Assembly (NCBI GenBank): GCA_938002605.1
Contig: CALLAF010000025.1
Coordinates: 120,638-158,070 of the forward strand
Length of the DNA stretch: 37,433 nucleotides
DNA from: an uncultured Paracoccaceae bacterium
GTDB lineage: Bacteria; Pseudomonadota; Alphaproteobacteria; Rhodobacterales; Rhodobacteraceae
Direction of reading: 5' to 3'
The notes beneath the pieces were generated by a model. The model worked only from the letters and a program-made list of their open reading frames with translations. It made no database searches and was not told where the DNA came from. Position numbers and translations under genes: made by a program. Below, in pieces: positions 8,110 through 16,900 of this stretch (position 1 is the stretch's first letter; the number at the start of each line of letters is the position of its first letter).

Positions 8110-8619
8110 ATGGCCGAATACCCCACGAGTTTTGACAAAGACGACCTGCTGAAATGCGCCCGCGGCGAATTATTTGGCCCCGGAAATGCGCAACTACCCG
8201 CCCCACCGATGCTGATGATGGACCGCATCACCGAAGTATCCGGCGACGGCGGCGCACATGGCAAAGGGCATATCGTCGCTGAATTCGACATCACCCCTGA
8301 ACTTTGGTTCTTTGATTGCCATTTCCCCGGCAACCCGATCATGCCCGGCTGCTTGGGCCTTGATGGCCTGTGGCAGCTCACAGGTTTCAACCTTGGCTGG
8401 CGCGGCTGGCAGGGGCGCGGTTATGCGCTTGGCGTGGGCGAGGTCAAACTGACCGGCATGGTACGGCCAGACCGCAAAATGCTGACCTATAAAATCGACT
8501 TCACCAAAGCCATCCAAACCCGCCGCCTGACTATGGGTGTCGCCGACGGTATCGTCGAAGCCGACGGCGAAGTGATTTATCAAGTCAAAGACATGAAGGT
8601 CGCGCTTAGCGAAAGCTAG
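8110..8619 (+). CDS. fabA: 3-hydroxydecanoyl-ACP dehydratase/isomerase FabA
   Basis: FabA performs the dehydration and the trans-2 to cis-3 isomerisation that start anaerobic-type unsaturated fatty acid synthesis. The 169-residue protein has the catalytic histidine H71 in [15 protein letters not shown] and the aspartate D85 in CLGLDGLWQ, matching the E. coli enzyme positions closely, and its length is normal. It is normally followed directly by fabB. Here fabB lies 2.2 kb downstream because a phoX gene intervenes. The ribosome site (GAGAC) is weak. Confidence 0.97.
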   Translation: MAEYPTSFDKDDLLKCARGELFGPGNAQLPAPPMLMMDRITEVSGDGGAHGKGHIVAEFDITPELWFFDCHFPGNPIMPGCLGLDGLWQLTGFNLGWRGWQGRGYALGVGEVKLTGMVRPDRKMLTYKIDFTKAIQTRRLTMGVADGIVEADGEVIYQVKDMKVALSES

Positions 8620-8664
8620 GGTGCGTCGTACCGCCGCACAGCCAGTCATACTTCCTTAATGGTG

Positions 8665-8682
8665 TCGTCACGAATCCGTTAC
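8665..8682 (+). promoter_or_regulatory. PHO-box-like direct repeat upstream of phoX
   Basis: Two seven-base repeats, TCGTCAC and CCGTTAC, are separated by GAAT, giving the 11-base periodicity of PhoB sites (consensus CTGTCAT-N4-CTGTCAT). The match keeps the GTCA/GTTA cores but is not perfect. It lies 105 bases before the phoX start. PhoB control of phoX under phosphate limitation would make sense, but this is inferred. Confidence 0.45.
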
Positions 8683-8701
8683 GAACGCTTGGCATTTTTT
8701 G

Positions 8702-8748
8702 TGCGCAATCTTGATTGCGCAGTCGACCCGTCGCCGTTGCGGCGGGTC
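8702..8748 (+). other. Tandem hairpins in the fabA-phoX leader
   Basis: The first is a perfect palindrome with arms TGCGCAATC/GATTGCGCA and a TT centre (8702-8721). The second (8725-8748) has ten-base arms GACCCGTCGC/GCGGCGGGTC pairing with one G-U, around CGTT. Neither is followed by a T-tract, so they do not look like simple intrinsic terminators of fabA. They lie between the PHO-box-like site and phoX and may be leader RNA structures. Confidence 0.5.
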
Positions 8749-8786
8749 ATAGTTAGCATTTGCCAGCCACCAAGGAAACAATACCC

Positions 8787-10670
8787 ATGTCTGACAAGAC
8801 TTTGATCGACCTATCGTGGGACGATTTCGATGAACATCGTGATCCACGCTCTAATGAAAACCAATTCGACACCGTTGTTGAAAAAGCCATCTCTCGTCGT
8901 GGCTTTCTTGGGGGCGCATTGGCCTTTGGCTCTGGCGCCGCAGTCTTTGGCACCGGTCTGTTTTCATCGACAACATTGGCGCAGGCCGCAGGCCATGAAA
9001 AATTCGCGTTTGAGCCAATCGATATCGCGACCGATTTTGAAGTGCATGTTCCTGCAGGCTACGCACATGACATTCTGGTGCGTTGGGGTGACCCGCTCTG
9101 GTCTGAAGCCAATGGGGCCTATTCTGCGGAAACGGGTGTTTCGGTCGCGATGTCTGACAAAGTGTTTGGCGAAAACACAGACGGCATGGAATTGTTTGAC
9201 GTGGATGGCAAAGAGGTCATCGCCGTCAACTCTGAGTATGTAAACCCGAAGATCAACCTGCCGGCAGACTCTGAGGGGACACCGCAAAGCGCAGACGAAG
9301 TGACCCTGCTGAAAAATTTGCAAGGCGTGACCGTCATGGAAATCGCGCGCGGCGATGCTGGGTATCAAGTTGTTGTCGACAGCCCACTGAACCGTCGCAT
9401 TACACATGAAACGCAAATGGTTCTATCCGGCCCACTTGCAGGGCACGCATTGGTCCAAACGCATGCTGATCCAGAAGGCATGACTGTCAAAGGCACAATG
9501 AACAACTGTGGTTCAGGCCGCACATTGTGGGACACCTACCTAACGTGCGAAGAAAACTTTAACGGCTACTTTGGCGCGACCGGCGCAGAGCCAACGGGCG
9601 AAAGTTACAGCCGCTACGGCATCGGTGGCGAAGGCCGCTATGCCTATGAACTTTTTGATCCGCGTTATGACATTAGCGTTGAACCAAACGAACCACACCG
9701 CCACGGGTTTGTCACTGAAATCAACCCAGCCGATCCAACATCGACCCCAGTAAAACGCACCGCATTAGGCCGCTTCAAGCATGAAAACGCCGAAATGGTC
9801 CATGCAAAAGATGGCCGTGTTGTCGTCTATATGGGCGATGATGAACGCGGCGAGTATCTTTACAAATTTGTCTCCAACGGAGTTTGGGAAGTTGGCACCG
9901 ATGGTGGCGCGTTGCTTGATGATGGCACCTTGTTTGTCGCAAAATTCAACGATGACATGACGGGTGAATGGCTGCCGCTGACGCCAGAAACCACGGGCAT
10001 GGAAGCTGCGGAAATCTTGTGCTTTACGCGCATGGCGGCCTCTGCTGCTGGCGGAACAACGATGGACCGTCCAGAATGGGTCGCGGCGAACCCGCTGAAG
10101 GTCGAAGCCTACTGTGCCCTGACGAACAACAAAAATCGCGGTGTGAGCCCCAATGCTGGCGGGGACGATACATCGGTAAACGCGCCCAACCCGCGTGAGA
10201 CCAACAACTATGGTCAGATCGTACGCTGGACCCCCGCCGATGAAAACCACGCCTCTGATAGTTTCGGCTGGGATCTTTATGTGATGGCGGGCAACCCAAC
10301 CATCTATGACAACGCCTATGCTGGGTCCGACAACATCAACCCCGGTAACATGTTTAATTCGCCTGATGGGATGGCCTTTGATTCACAGGGTATGTTGTGG
10401 ATCCAGACCGACGGCGACTATAAAAACGAAGGCGATTTCGCAGGTATGGGCAACAACCAAATGCTGGTTGGCGACCCAGAAAGCGGCGAAATCATCCGCT
10501 TTATGACTGTACCAAACGGCGCCGAAGTAACAGGGCTGTGCTGGAACTTGGACAAGACGGTTGCCTTTGTTGGTGTTCAGCACCCAGCCGGTTCCTGGCC
10601 TGATGGCAACGGCAAACCGCGTTCGTCTGTTGTCGCTGTATGGCGCGAAGACGGCGCAGTTATCGGCTAA
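8787..10670 (+). CDS. phoX: PhoX-family alkaline phosphatase, Tat-exported (DUF839)
   Basis: Starting at the ATG at 8787 (ribosome site AAGGAA), the product is 627 residues. A long N-region leads to a twin-arginine signal, SRRGFLGG at residues 36-43, followed by a hydrophobic stretch ending near [10 protein letters not shown]. The mature part matches PhoX/DUF839: [67 protein letters not shown]. PhoX is a calcium/iron-dependent periplasmic or exported phosphomonoesterase common in marine bacteria. The gene has a PHO-box-like site upstream and a strong terminator downstream, so it seems an independent unit lodged between fabA and fabB. It could alternatively be a PhoX paralogue of other specificity. 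Confidence 0.85.
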   Translation: MSDKTLIDLSWDDFDEHRDPRSNENQFDTVVEKAISRRGFLGGALAFGSGAAVFGTGLFSSTTLAQAAGHEKFAFEPIDIATDFEVHVPAGYAHDILVRWGDPLWSEANGAYSAETGVSVAMSDKVFGENTDGMELFDVDGKEVIAVNSEYVNPKINLPADSEGTPQSADEVTLLKNLQGVTVMEIARGDAGYQVVVDSPLNRRITHETQMVLSGPLAGHALVQTHADPEGMTVKGTMNNCGSGRTLWDTYLTCEENFNGYFGATGAEPTGESYSRYGIGGEGRYAYELFDPRYDISVEPNEPHRHGFVTEINPADPTSTPVKRTALGRFKHENAEMVHAKDGRVVVYMGDDERGEYLYKFVSNGVWEVGTDGGALLDDGTLFVAKFNDDMTGEWLPLTPETTGMEAAEILCFTRMAASAAGGTTMDRPEWVAANPLKVEAYCALTNNKNRGVSPNAGGDDTSVNAPNPRETNNYGQIVRWTPADENHASDSFGWDLYVMAGNPTIYDNAYAGSDNINPGNMFNSPDGMAFDSQGMLWIQTDGDYKNEGDFAGMGNNQMLVGDPESGEIIRFMTVPNGAEVTGLCWNLDKTVAFVGVQHPAGSWPDGNGKPRSSVVAVWREDGAVIG

Positions 10671-10687
10671 TCAGGTCATCAAACTAC

Positions 10688-10727
10688 GCGGGGCACCAGC
10701 AATGTTCGGTGCCCCGCTTGCGTTTTT
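10688..10727 (+). terminator. Intrinsic terminator after phoX
   Basis: Perfect ten-base arms GCGGGGCACC and GGTGCCCCGC (10688-10697 and 10708-10717) with a ten-base loop are followed by TTGCGTTTTT. It separates phoX from fabB, so fabB-fabI need their own promoter in the 88 bases that follow, or read-through. Confidence 0.8.
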
Positions 10728-10815
10728 CTGGCATGGGACCATGCCTTGCAGCTATCCACTTGCCCCTTTGCCCCGGCCTGCCTTAAACAGGCACTTAACA
10801 AACAAAGGAGAGCGC

Positions 10816-12045
10816 ATGCGCCGCGTCGTCGTTACAGGTCTCGGAATTGTGTCCCCGATCGGGAACAATGCAACCGAAGTCACCGCCGCCCTCAAGGCTG
10901 GCAAATCAGGTATCGAAGCCTCGCCCGAGATGGCCGAGCACGGGTTCCGCAGCCAAATCGCGGGCACCGTTAAGATCGACATCAAAGAACATGTCGATAA
11001 GCGCGCGCTGCGGTTCATGGGGCCGGGAGCGGCCTATGCCTATATCGCGATGGGGCAAGCCATTGCCGACGCTGGGCTTGATGAAGACACGGTATCTAAC
11101 GTGCGCACGGGTCTGGTTGCCGGGTCTGGCGGTCCGTCCACATCTGCAATGTTTGCCGCCCATAATGTTGTCAAAGACACCGGCGCCACCAAACGCATCG
11201 GGCCGTTTGCCGTGCCTAAATGTATGTCCTCGACAATTTCAGCGAACCTGTCGACCCAATATAAAATCAAAGGCATCAACTATTCGATCACCTCTGCTTG
11301 CTCGACCAGTTTGCACTGTATCGGCAATGCAGCTGAACAAATCATGATGGGCAAACAAGACGTGATGTTTGCTGGTGGCGGCGAAGAATTGGATTGGACC
11401 CTGTCCTGTCTATTCGACGCGATGGGCGCGATGTCGTCGAAATATAATGACACCCCAGAAAAGGCATCCCGTGCGTTTGACGCCAATCGTGATGGGTTTG
11501 TGATTGCAGGCGGTGGCGCAATGCTGGTGCTAGAAAGCCTTGAGCACGCGCAAGCACGCGGTGCAAAAATTTACGCCGAAGTCACGGGGTACGCAGCCAC
11601 ATCGGACGGGCACGACATGGTGGCCCCATCGGGCGAAGGCGGCGAGCGCGCGATGCGTTTGGCGCTGGAAACCCTGCCCGAAGGCCGCAAAGTCAGCTAT
11701 ATCAACGCGCATGGCACATCGACACCAGTGGGCGACGTCGGCGAGATCGAAGCCGTGCGCCGTGTCTTTGGCGAAGGCAACACGCCGCCTGTGTCTTCCA
11801 CAAAATCCATGACGGGGCACAGCCAAGGGGCCACTGGCGCCTCTGAGGCCGTCTATTGTCTGCTGATGCTCCAAGACGATTTCATCACCCCATCCATCAA
11901 CGTTGAAACCCTTGACCCAGCGCTCGCCCCTGCGGAAATTGCGACCGACCTGGTCGAGAACGCCGGGCTTGATACTGTCATGACCAACTCTTTTGGGTTT
12001 GGCGGGACAAACGGTTCAATGTTGCTTTCAAAGTTCAAAGGCTAA
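10816..12045 (+). CDS. fabB: 3-oxoacyl-ACP synthase I FabB
   Basis: This condensing enzyme elongates unsaturated acyl-ACPs. With the ATG at 10816, which follows a strong AAAGGAGAG site, it has 409 residues. The catalytic cysteine is C162 (SACSTSLHC), and the two active-site histidines lie in [11 protein letters not shown] and [15 protein letters not shown], giving the Cys-His-His triad. A frame extending upstream to 10561 is chance read-through. fabI follows after three bases. Together with fabA this is the standard unsaturated fatty acid pathway, here separated by phoX. Confidence 0.96.
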   Translation: MRRVVVTGLGIVSPIGNNATEVTAALKAGKSGIEASPEMAEHGFRSQIAGTVKIDIKEHVDKRALRFMGPGAAYAYIAMGQAIADAGLDEDTVSNVRTGLVAGSGGPSTSAMFAAHNVVKDTGATKRIGPFAVPKCMSSTISANLSTQYKIKGINYSITSACSTSLHCIGNAAEQIMMGKQDVMFAGGGEELDWTLSCLFDAMGAMSSKYNDTPEKASRAFDANRDGFVIAGGGAMLVLESLEHAQARGAKIYAEVTGYAATSDGHDMVAPSGEGGERAMRLALETLPEGRKVSYINAHGTSTPVGDVGEIEAVRRVFGEGNTPPVSSTKSMTGHSQGATGASEAVYCLLMLQDDFITPSINVETLDPALAPAEIATDLVENAGLDTVMTNSFGFGGTNGSMLLSKFKG

Positions 12046-12048
12046 GCT

Positions 12049-12858
12049 ATGACAATTTCTTTGCAGGGAAAACGCGGCCTCATCATGGGTGTTGCGAACG
12101 AACGATCAATCGCTTGGGGCATCGCCAAAGCAATGTCCGAAGCCGGTGCCGAACTGGCATTCAGTTACCAAGGCGAAGCATTCGGCAAACGGCTTGAGCC
12201 GCTGGCGGCCTCGGTTGGGTCCGATATGTTGGTTGATGTCGACGTGACTGATGACGCCAGCATGGACGCCGCCTTTGACATGATTGCGCAAAAATGGGGC
12301 AAATTGGATTTCGTTGTCCACGCGATTGCCTATTCTGACAAGAATGAATTGGCGGGCCGGTTCACCGACACAAGCCGTGCGAATTTCCAAAATTCGCTGA
12401 CGATTTCGTGCTATTCTTTCGTGGATGTGGCCAAACGCGCCTCTGCACTGATGCCAGACGGCGGCACATTGCTGACCCTGACCTACCAAGGATCCAACCG
12501 CGTCACACCGTTCTACAACGTCATGGGCGTCGCAAAGGCCGCGCTTGAAAGTGCGACACGCTATTTGGCGAATGATTTGGGCCCACAGGGTATTCGCGTA
12601 AACGCAATCAGCCCCGGCCCGATGAAAACCCTTGCGGGTGCGGCCATCGCTGGTGCGCGACGCACCTATAAGCATACTGAGCAAAACGCGCCCGCGCGTG
12701 AAAATGCGAGCCTTGCTGCGGTCGGCGGCACCGCCGTTTATCTTGCCTCTGACGCAGGTGAGTTTACGTCGGGCGAAATTATTCGCGTTGATGGCGGTTT
12801 TCACGTTTTGGGCATGCCTCAGCCCGAAAACCTTGTGATGCCAGTCACCGACAAATAA
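12049..12858 (+). CDS. fabI: Enoyl-ACP reductase FabI (NADH)
   Basis: The 269-residue SDR-type enzyme catalyses the last step of each fatty acid elongation cycle. It has the N-terminal GVANERSIAWGIAKA nucleotide site and active-site residues Y146, Y156 and K163 (YQGSNRVTPFYNVMGVAKAALE), the spacing of E. coli FabI. The usual YxG-AER segment reads YQGSNRV here. It starts three bases after the fabB stop, with the AAAGG of the fabB tail serving as ribosome site, so the two genes are translationally coupled. Confidence 0.96.
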   Translation: MTISLQGKRGLIMGVANERSIAWGIAKAMSEAGAELAFSYQGEAFGKRLEPLAASVGSDMLVDVDVTDDASMDAAFDMIAQKWGKLDFVVHAIAYSDKNELAGRFTDTSRANFQNSLTISCYSFVDVAKRASALMPDGGTLLTLTYQGSNRVTPFYNVMGVAKAALESATRYLANDLGPQGIRVNAISPGPMKTLAGAAIAGARRTYKHTEQNAPARENASLAAVGGTAVYLASDAGEFTSGEIIRVDGGFHVLGMPQPENLVMPVTDK

Positions 12859-12868
12859 ACACAATCAG

Positions 12869-12897
12869 GGGGCGATAGCGGCTATCGTTGTCGCCCC
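12869..12897 (+). terminator. Hairpin after fabI, possible terminator
   Basis: Outer arms GGGGCGA and TCGCCCC enclose a smaller GATAGC-G-GCTATC palindrome, ten bases after the fabI stop. No T-tract follows, so termination would be imperfect or factor-dependent. Confidence 0.5.
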
Positions 12898-12950
12898 AAC
12901 TGATCTACACTTTTGCGGATTGAACGATATATTTTGCAAAAGGAATTGGC

Positions 12951-13880
12951 ATGGCCAGCACCGCACATTTTCGGATCGATGGAATCTATGACGCGCAAAC
13001 CTATTGGGAACGCGTCAAACGCAGCGAAGTGTTTTTAGGTCTCGACCGAGATCATATGCGCGCCTCGCAGGAAAAAATTGCGGGGGCAACTGTGGGCGTT
13101 GCTGGGCTTGGTGGTGTGGGCGGTGCGGTTGCAATGCTTTTGGCGCGGCTTGGCGTGCGGCATCTGAAAATTGCCGATCCAGACGCCTTTGATACCAGCA
13201 ATATCAACCGACAGCTTGGGGCCGCACCCAGCACTGTAGGCGCATCCAAAGCTAGTACAATTGCGAACATGATCCATGAGACCACGCCGGATGTGACGCT
13301 TGATGTCTACCCGGCTGGGTTATCAGTTGAAAACGCGGCGGATTTCGTCGCTGATTGCGACCTGCTGATCGACTGCATTGATTTTTATACCATCGCCGAA
13401 CGCTATGCCCTGCACCAAGCCTTTCGTGCCAGCCCCACATGCATGGGATGCTTGTCCTCCAAGATGGTTGGCTACGGCGCGAACCTCTATCTGTTCACCA
13501 AAGACGGGCTCACCCTTGAGGATTTCTACGGCATCGCACCCGGCACCAAGATGACGCCAGAACTGATGGACAAGCTGGTCCGCCTACAGGCCGCGTTCTT
13601 GCCACGGTTCCCCAGCCTTGAGGTGATCTATGATTGGATGCAAGAGGTCGGCACCGCCCCGATGATCGCGACGACGCCCCCATTGACGCACTATCTGGTG
13701 GGCTCACGCGCAGCGTTGATGCTAGCCGGGCTGGATCAACCGCCCTATTGCGATGCGCTACCACCGATGCCCAGCTATCTATGGGTGGATGCAACGCGCG
13801 GACAATGCGGGATCCATGAATTCACCGGCGCATTCACCAACCCTGACGAACACGCCGCGTTTTTTGGAAAAGACGCCTGA
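12951..13880 (+). CDS. ThiF/MoeB/E1-like adenylyltransferase, stand-alone
   Basis: This 309-residue protein has the E1-superfamily nucleotide fold: GLGGVGG at residues 52-58, an acidic D76 at the end of the second strand, the NINRQ motif at 84-88 and K100, then LLIDCIDFYTIAERYAL. These residues bind ATP and adenylate the C-terminus of a ubiquitin-like or sulfur-carrier protein. The N-terminal residues before the fold carry the YWERVKRSEVFLG motif seen in ThiF-type proteins. A CMGCLSS segment offers cysteines, but no rhodanese domain is present. No sulfur-carrier, thi or moa gene is adjacent. The TcdA/CsdL tRNA-modifying type or an uncharacterised ThiF are alternatives. Confidence 0.85.
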   Translation: MASTAHFRIDGIYDAQTYWERVKRSEVFLGLDRDHMRASQEKIAGATVGVAGLGGVGGAVAMLLARLGVRHLKIADPDAFDTSNINRQLGAAPSTVGASKASTIANMIHETTPDVTLDVYPAGLSVENAADFVADCDLLIDCIDFYTIAERYALHQAFRASPTCMGCLSSKMVGYGANLYLFTKDGLTLEDFYGIAPGTKMTPELMDKLVRLQAAFLPRFPSLEVIYDWMQEVGTAPMIATTPPLTHYLVGSRAALMLAGLDQPPYCDALPPMPSYLWVDATRGQCGIHEFTGAFTNPDEHAAFFGKDA

Positions 13881-14315
13881 TTAAACCGCGTCGATTCCGA
13901 CCATTTCGATGGCAAAGATCAGGTCTTTGCCCGCAAGCGCATGGTTCGCATCCAGCGTGACTTCGGTCTCGGTCACTTCGGCGACGGTGACCTGCATAAC
14001 CTGACCTTGGGGCGTTTGCATTTGCAACTGCGTTCCCAGATCAAGCGGGATGTTGTCAGGGATTTCACCGCGCGGCACGGATTGGCGGGCATCCGGATTA
14101 GTTTCGCCGTAGGCTTGGGCACAAGGTACATCAACCGTCTTTTTGTCACCCACTGCCATGCCAGGAATCGCGACGTCAAGACCGGGGATAATCTGGCCAG
14201 AACCGACCACAAACTCCAAAGGATCGCGCCCTTCGGAGCTGTCGAATGTTTCACCGGTTTTGAGGGTCCCGGTGTAATGGATACGGACGGTATCACCTGA
14301 TTTTGCTTGGCTCAT
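13881..14315 (-). CDS. FKBP-type peptidyl-prolyl isomerase, SlyD-like
   Basis: The 144-residue protein has an FKBP start (VRIHYTGTLKTGETFDSSEGRDPLEFVVGSGQIIPGLD), an inserted flap region (residues about 70-125) and the return of the FKBP fold in NHALAGKDLIFAIEMVGI, which is the SlyD layout. It catalyses proline isomerisation and acts as a folding helper in the cytoplasm. The histidine-rich metal tail of E. coli SlyD is absent. It is convergent with the ThiF gene, the two stop codons abutting at 13880/13881. Confidence 0.92.
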   Translation of the reverse strand: MSQAKSGDTVRIHYTGTLKTGETFDSSEGRDPLEFVVGSGQIIPGLDVAIPGMAVGDKKTVDVPCAQAYGETNPDARQSVPRGEIPDNIPLDLGTQLQMQTPQGQVMQVTVAEVTETEVTLDANHALAGKDLIFAIEMVGIDAV

Positions 14316-14445
14316 CGTGGGTTCTTTCGGCTAATTTTATAAAAATTCACGCCACGCTACGCGTCAGAGGCGCAAGTTGCAAATCGCTTTCGCTCTTTCC
14401 GTTGCGCCAAGCCCATGACACGATGCCCAAAAGCCGGAGAATCCG

Positions 14446-15123
14446 ATGACGATAACAACCTGTGTATTTGATGCCTACGGGACCCTTTTCGACGTCAATG
14501 CAGCCGCGCAAGCCGCCGCCCGTGAACCCGCCCATGCGCAACTTGCCGATGTGTGGCCAGCGATTGCCCGTGATTGGCGCGCAAAGCAGTTGGAATATAG
14601 CTGGCTGCGCGCGGTGGCAGACCGGCACTGCGATTTTTGGCAAGTGACCCAAGACGGGCTGGATTGGGCGCTTGAAGCAAGTGGCATCACCAACGACGCG
14701 ACCCGCAAACGCCTGCTTGATCTTTATTGGGAATTGCCAGCCTACCCCGAGGTCCCGCAAGTCTTGACCGACCTACGCGCCGCAGGGATGAAAACCGCGA
14801 TCTTGTCTAACGGCAGCCCGGAAATGCTGAACGCGGCGGTGCAATCGGCACAGATTGACCCGTTGCTGGATGCCACTCTCTCTGTCCAAGACGTAGGCAT
14901 ATTCAAACCCTCCGCCCGCGTTTACGACATGGTTGGCAACAGTTTTGGCTGCTCCAAGGAGGACGTTCTTTTCGTGTCCTCAAACGGTTGGGATGCGGCG
15001 GGGGCTGCCGGATATGGATTTCAGACAGCATGGGTTAATCGCGCAGGCGCGCCCGTGGATCGGCTGTATGCCGCACCACACCATATCGTTTCTGACCTCA
15101 CGGCCATTCCGGGGCTGATCTGA
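14446..15123 (+). CDS. Haloacid dehalogenase type II (HAD superfamily)
   Basis: This 225-residue HAD enzyme has the nucleophile D9 in FDAYGTLFDV, motif II in ILSNGSPEML, the motif III lysine in GIFKPSARVY and the type II dehalogenase signature SSNGWDAAGAAGYGF. L-2-haloacid dehalogenases hydrolyse short 2-haloacids, but many close relatives have unknown substrates. A GGAG ribosome site precedes the ATG. Its TGA overlaps the ATG of the next hydrolase (TGATG), and it is the first gene of a long coupled run. Confidence 0.88.
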   Translation: MTITTCVFDAYGTLFDVNAAAQAAAREPAHAQLADVWPAIARDWRAKQLEYSWLRAVADRHCDFWQVTQDGLDWALEASGITNDATRKRLLDLYWELPAYPEVPQVLTDLRAAGMKTAILSNGSPEMLNAAVQSAQIDPLLDATLSVQDVGIFKPSARVYDMVGNSFGCSKEDVLFVSSNGWDAAGAAGYGFQTAWVNRAGAPVDRLYAAPHHIVSDLTAIPGLI

Positions 15124-15941
15124 TGCCACATTTCACGTCTCAAGATGGGCTAACGTTGCACTACACAGATCAAGGCACTGGATTGCCTGTCATCGCTTTG
15201 GCGGGGCTTACCCGCAATGGGGCTGATTTTGACCATATCGCACAGGCGTGGCCGACCCGGCTGATCCGGCCCGATTACCGGGGACGCGGCCAATCGGAAT
15301 GGGCGGACCCTGCAACCTACACAATCCCACATGAAGCAGCAGATGTGCTTTCGCTGATGAACCACCTTAACATCGACAAAGCGGCAATACTGGGCACATC
15401 GCGCGGCGGGTTGATTGCGATGACCCTTGCGGTGACTGCCAAGGATCGGCTGCTGGGTGTGGCGCTCAATGACATTGGACCTGAACTGAAACCCGAAGGC
15501 CTGTCGAACATCATGGATTACATCGGACGCAATCCGGCACAAAAGACCTATGCCCAAGCTGCCGCTGCACGCGCGCACTTCTGGACCACCTTTGAAAACG
15601 TGCCAATGGACCGCTGGATGGCCGAGGTGAAAGCCCATTACCAAGAAACACCCGAAGGGTTGATCATACGCTACGATCCAAAACTGCGCGATGCTGTTAT
15701 CGCCAGCGGCGCACAGCCTATGCCAGATCTTTGGCCCCTTTTTGATGCGTTTGACGGGTTGCCACTGGCGCTGATCCGCGGGGAAAACTCCGATCTTTTG
15801 TCGGCGGAAACCGCTGATGAAATGGCCCGCCGCCGCCCCGATATGATCCGCACGGATGTGCCTGGACGTGGGCATGTGCCCTTTTTAGATGAACCACAAT
15901 CGCTAACTGCCTTGCACACTTGGCTGGAGAAAATGACATGA
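15123..15941 (+). CDS. Alpha/beta-fold hydrolase
   Basis: This 272-residue alpha/beta hydrolase has the nucleophile S93 in the elbow GTSRGG, an acid in the SADLLS-like region (ENSDLLSAETADE) and a histidine in GRGHVPFLDE. The oxyanion region lies in ALAGLTRNGADF, and DYRGRGQSEWAD is typical of the family. The substrate is unknown. It overlaps the dehalogenase by one base and the next gene by four bases (ATGA), indicating coupled translation. Confidence 0.88.
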   Translation: MPHFTSQDGLTLHYTDQGTGLPVIALAGLTRNGADFDHIAQAWPTRLIRPDYRGRGQSEWADPATYTIPHEAADVLSLMNHLNIDKAAILGTSRGGLIAMTLAVTAKDRLLGVALNDIGPELKPEGLSNIMDYIGRNPAQKTYAQAAAARAHFWTTFENVPMDRWMAEVKAHYQETPEGLIIRYDPKLRDAVIASGAQPMPDLWPLFDAFDGLPLALIRGENSDLLSAETADEMARRRPDMIRTDVPGRGHVPFLDEPQSLTALHTWLEKMT

Positions 15942-16900
15942 ATATAGAAATGATCCGCGCGGCGGCCAAACGTATCGACGGCCATGCGCGGCGCACACCG
16001 ATCTTATCCTCGCCGTTCTTAGACGAAATCGCAGGACGACGCGTGTTCGTAAAGGCGGAATGCCTACAGCACACCGGATCGTTCAAATTTCGCGGCGCAT
16101 GGTCGGCCGTTTCCATGCTGTCGCCGGACCAAATCAAGGCAGGTGTGATCGCATTTTCAAGCGGTAACCACGCGCAAGGCATCGCATTGGCCGCGCAAAA
16201 GCACGGCGCGCCCGCCGTCATCATTATGCCGTCAAATGCCCCTGCGATAAAAATCGCCAATACGCGCGCTCTTGGCGCTGAGGTCGTGCTATACGACCGT
16301 TCAACCGAAGACCGCGACGAAATTGGGGATCGGCTCGCGACTGAGCGCGGTTTGACCTTGATCAAACCCTTTGACGAGCCATATGTCATTGCAGGCCAAG
16401 GCACCTGCGGCCTTGAGATTGCGCAAGAGCTGGGCAATTTATCGGCGGAAGTTGCAGTGTGCTGCGGTGGCGGGGGACTAACATCAGGGGTCGCGATGGC
16501 CTTGGCCGCAGACGCGCCAAACATGCGGGTGCGCCCAGTGGAACCCGCGGGTTTTGATGACGCCTCCCGTTCGCTTATCAGTGGTAAGATTGAACGAAAC
16601 GCGCAATCGGATGGGTCGCTTTGTGATGCGATTGTCACGCCACAGCCGGGCAATTTAACCTTTCCGATTATGCAAGAACATTGCGGCCCCGGTATTGCTG
16701 TGACCGACGACGAATGTTTGCGCGCCATGGGCGTCGCGTTTGCCCGCCTAAAAATCGTCATCGAACCCGGCGGTGTGGCCGCTTTGGCCGCCGCACTTTA
16801 CCACCCTGACGCATTTACCGGTGACGCGGTTGTCGCCATTGCGACTGGTGGCAACGTAGATCCGGCTGTATTTACGCGCGCCCTGGAGACCTTGTCATGA
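15938..16900 (+). CDS. Threonine/serine dehydratase-like PLP enzyme (fold type II)
   Basis: From the ATG at 15938 (ribosome site GGAGA), the protein has 320 residues. The PLP lysine is K50 in SFKFRGAW, the phosphate-binding glycine loop is CCGGGGLTSG, and SSGNHAQGIALAA is the substrate loop. This is the layout of short threonine ammonia-lyases, serine racemases and hydroxyaspartate dehydratases, with no C-terminal ACT regulatory domain. Which hydroxy amino acid is used cannot be said. It overlaps its neighbours on both sides by four bases (ATGA). Confidence 0.88.
   Translation: MNIEMIRAAAKRIDGHARRTPILSSPFLDEIAGRRVFVKAECLQHTGSFKFRGAWSAVSMLSPDQIKAGVIAFSSGNHAQGIALAAQKHGAPAVIIMPSNAPAIKIANTRALGAEVVLYDRSTEDRDEIGDRLATERGLTLIKPFDEPYVIAGQGTCGLEIAQELGNLSAEVAVCCGGGGLTSGVAMALAADAPNMRVRPVEPAGFDDASRSLISGKIERNAQSDGSLCDAIVTPQPGNLTFPIMQEHCGPGIAVTDDECLRAMGVAFARLKIVIEPGGVAALAAALYHPDAFTGDAVVAIATGGNVDPAVFTRALETLS

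Noticed and set aside
8702..8721. Intrinsic terminator of fabA
   Set aside because: The hairpin is strong, but T-residues come before it on the plus strand and not after it, so termination is not supported.
10561..10815. Upstream in-frame extension of fabB
   Set aside because: It overlaps the phoX end and terminator, while the ATG at 10816 has a strong AAAGGAGAG site and the expected N-terminus.
12106..12864. Minus-strand open frame of 252 codons opposite fabI
   Set aside because: FabI has all catalytic residues on the plus strand; the antisense product has no recognisable domain.
15150..15875. Minus-strand open frame of 241 codons opposite the alpha/beta hydrolase
   Set aside because: It lies wholly within a well-supported gene and has no ribosome site or domain of its own.
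15718..16761. Long minus-strand open frame of 347 codons opposite the hydrolase and dehydratase genes
   Set aside because: It is antisense to two clear enzymes, shows no family pattern, and has low-complexity Ser/Arg/Pro composition typical of shadow frames.
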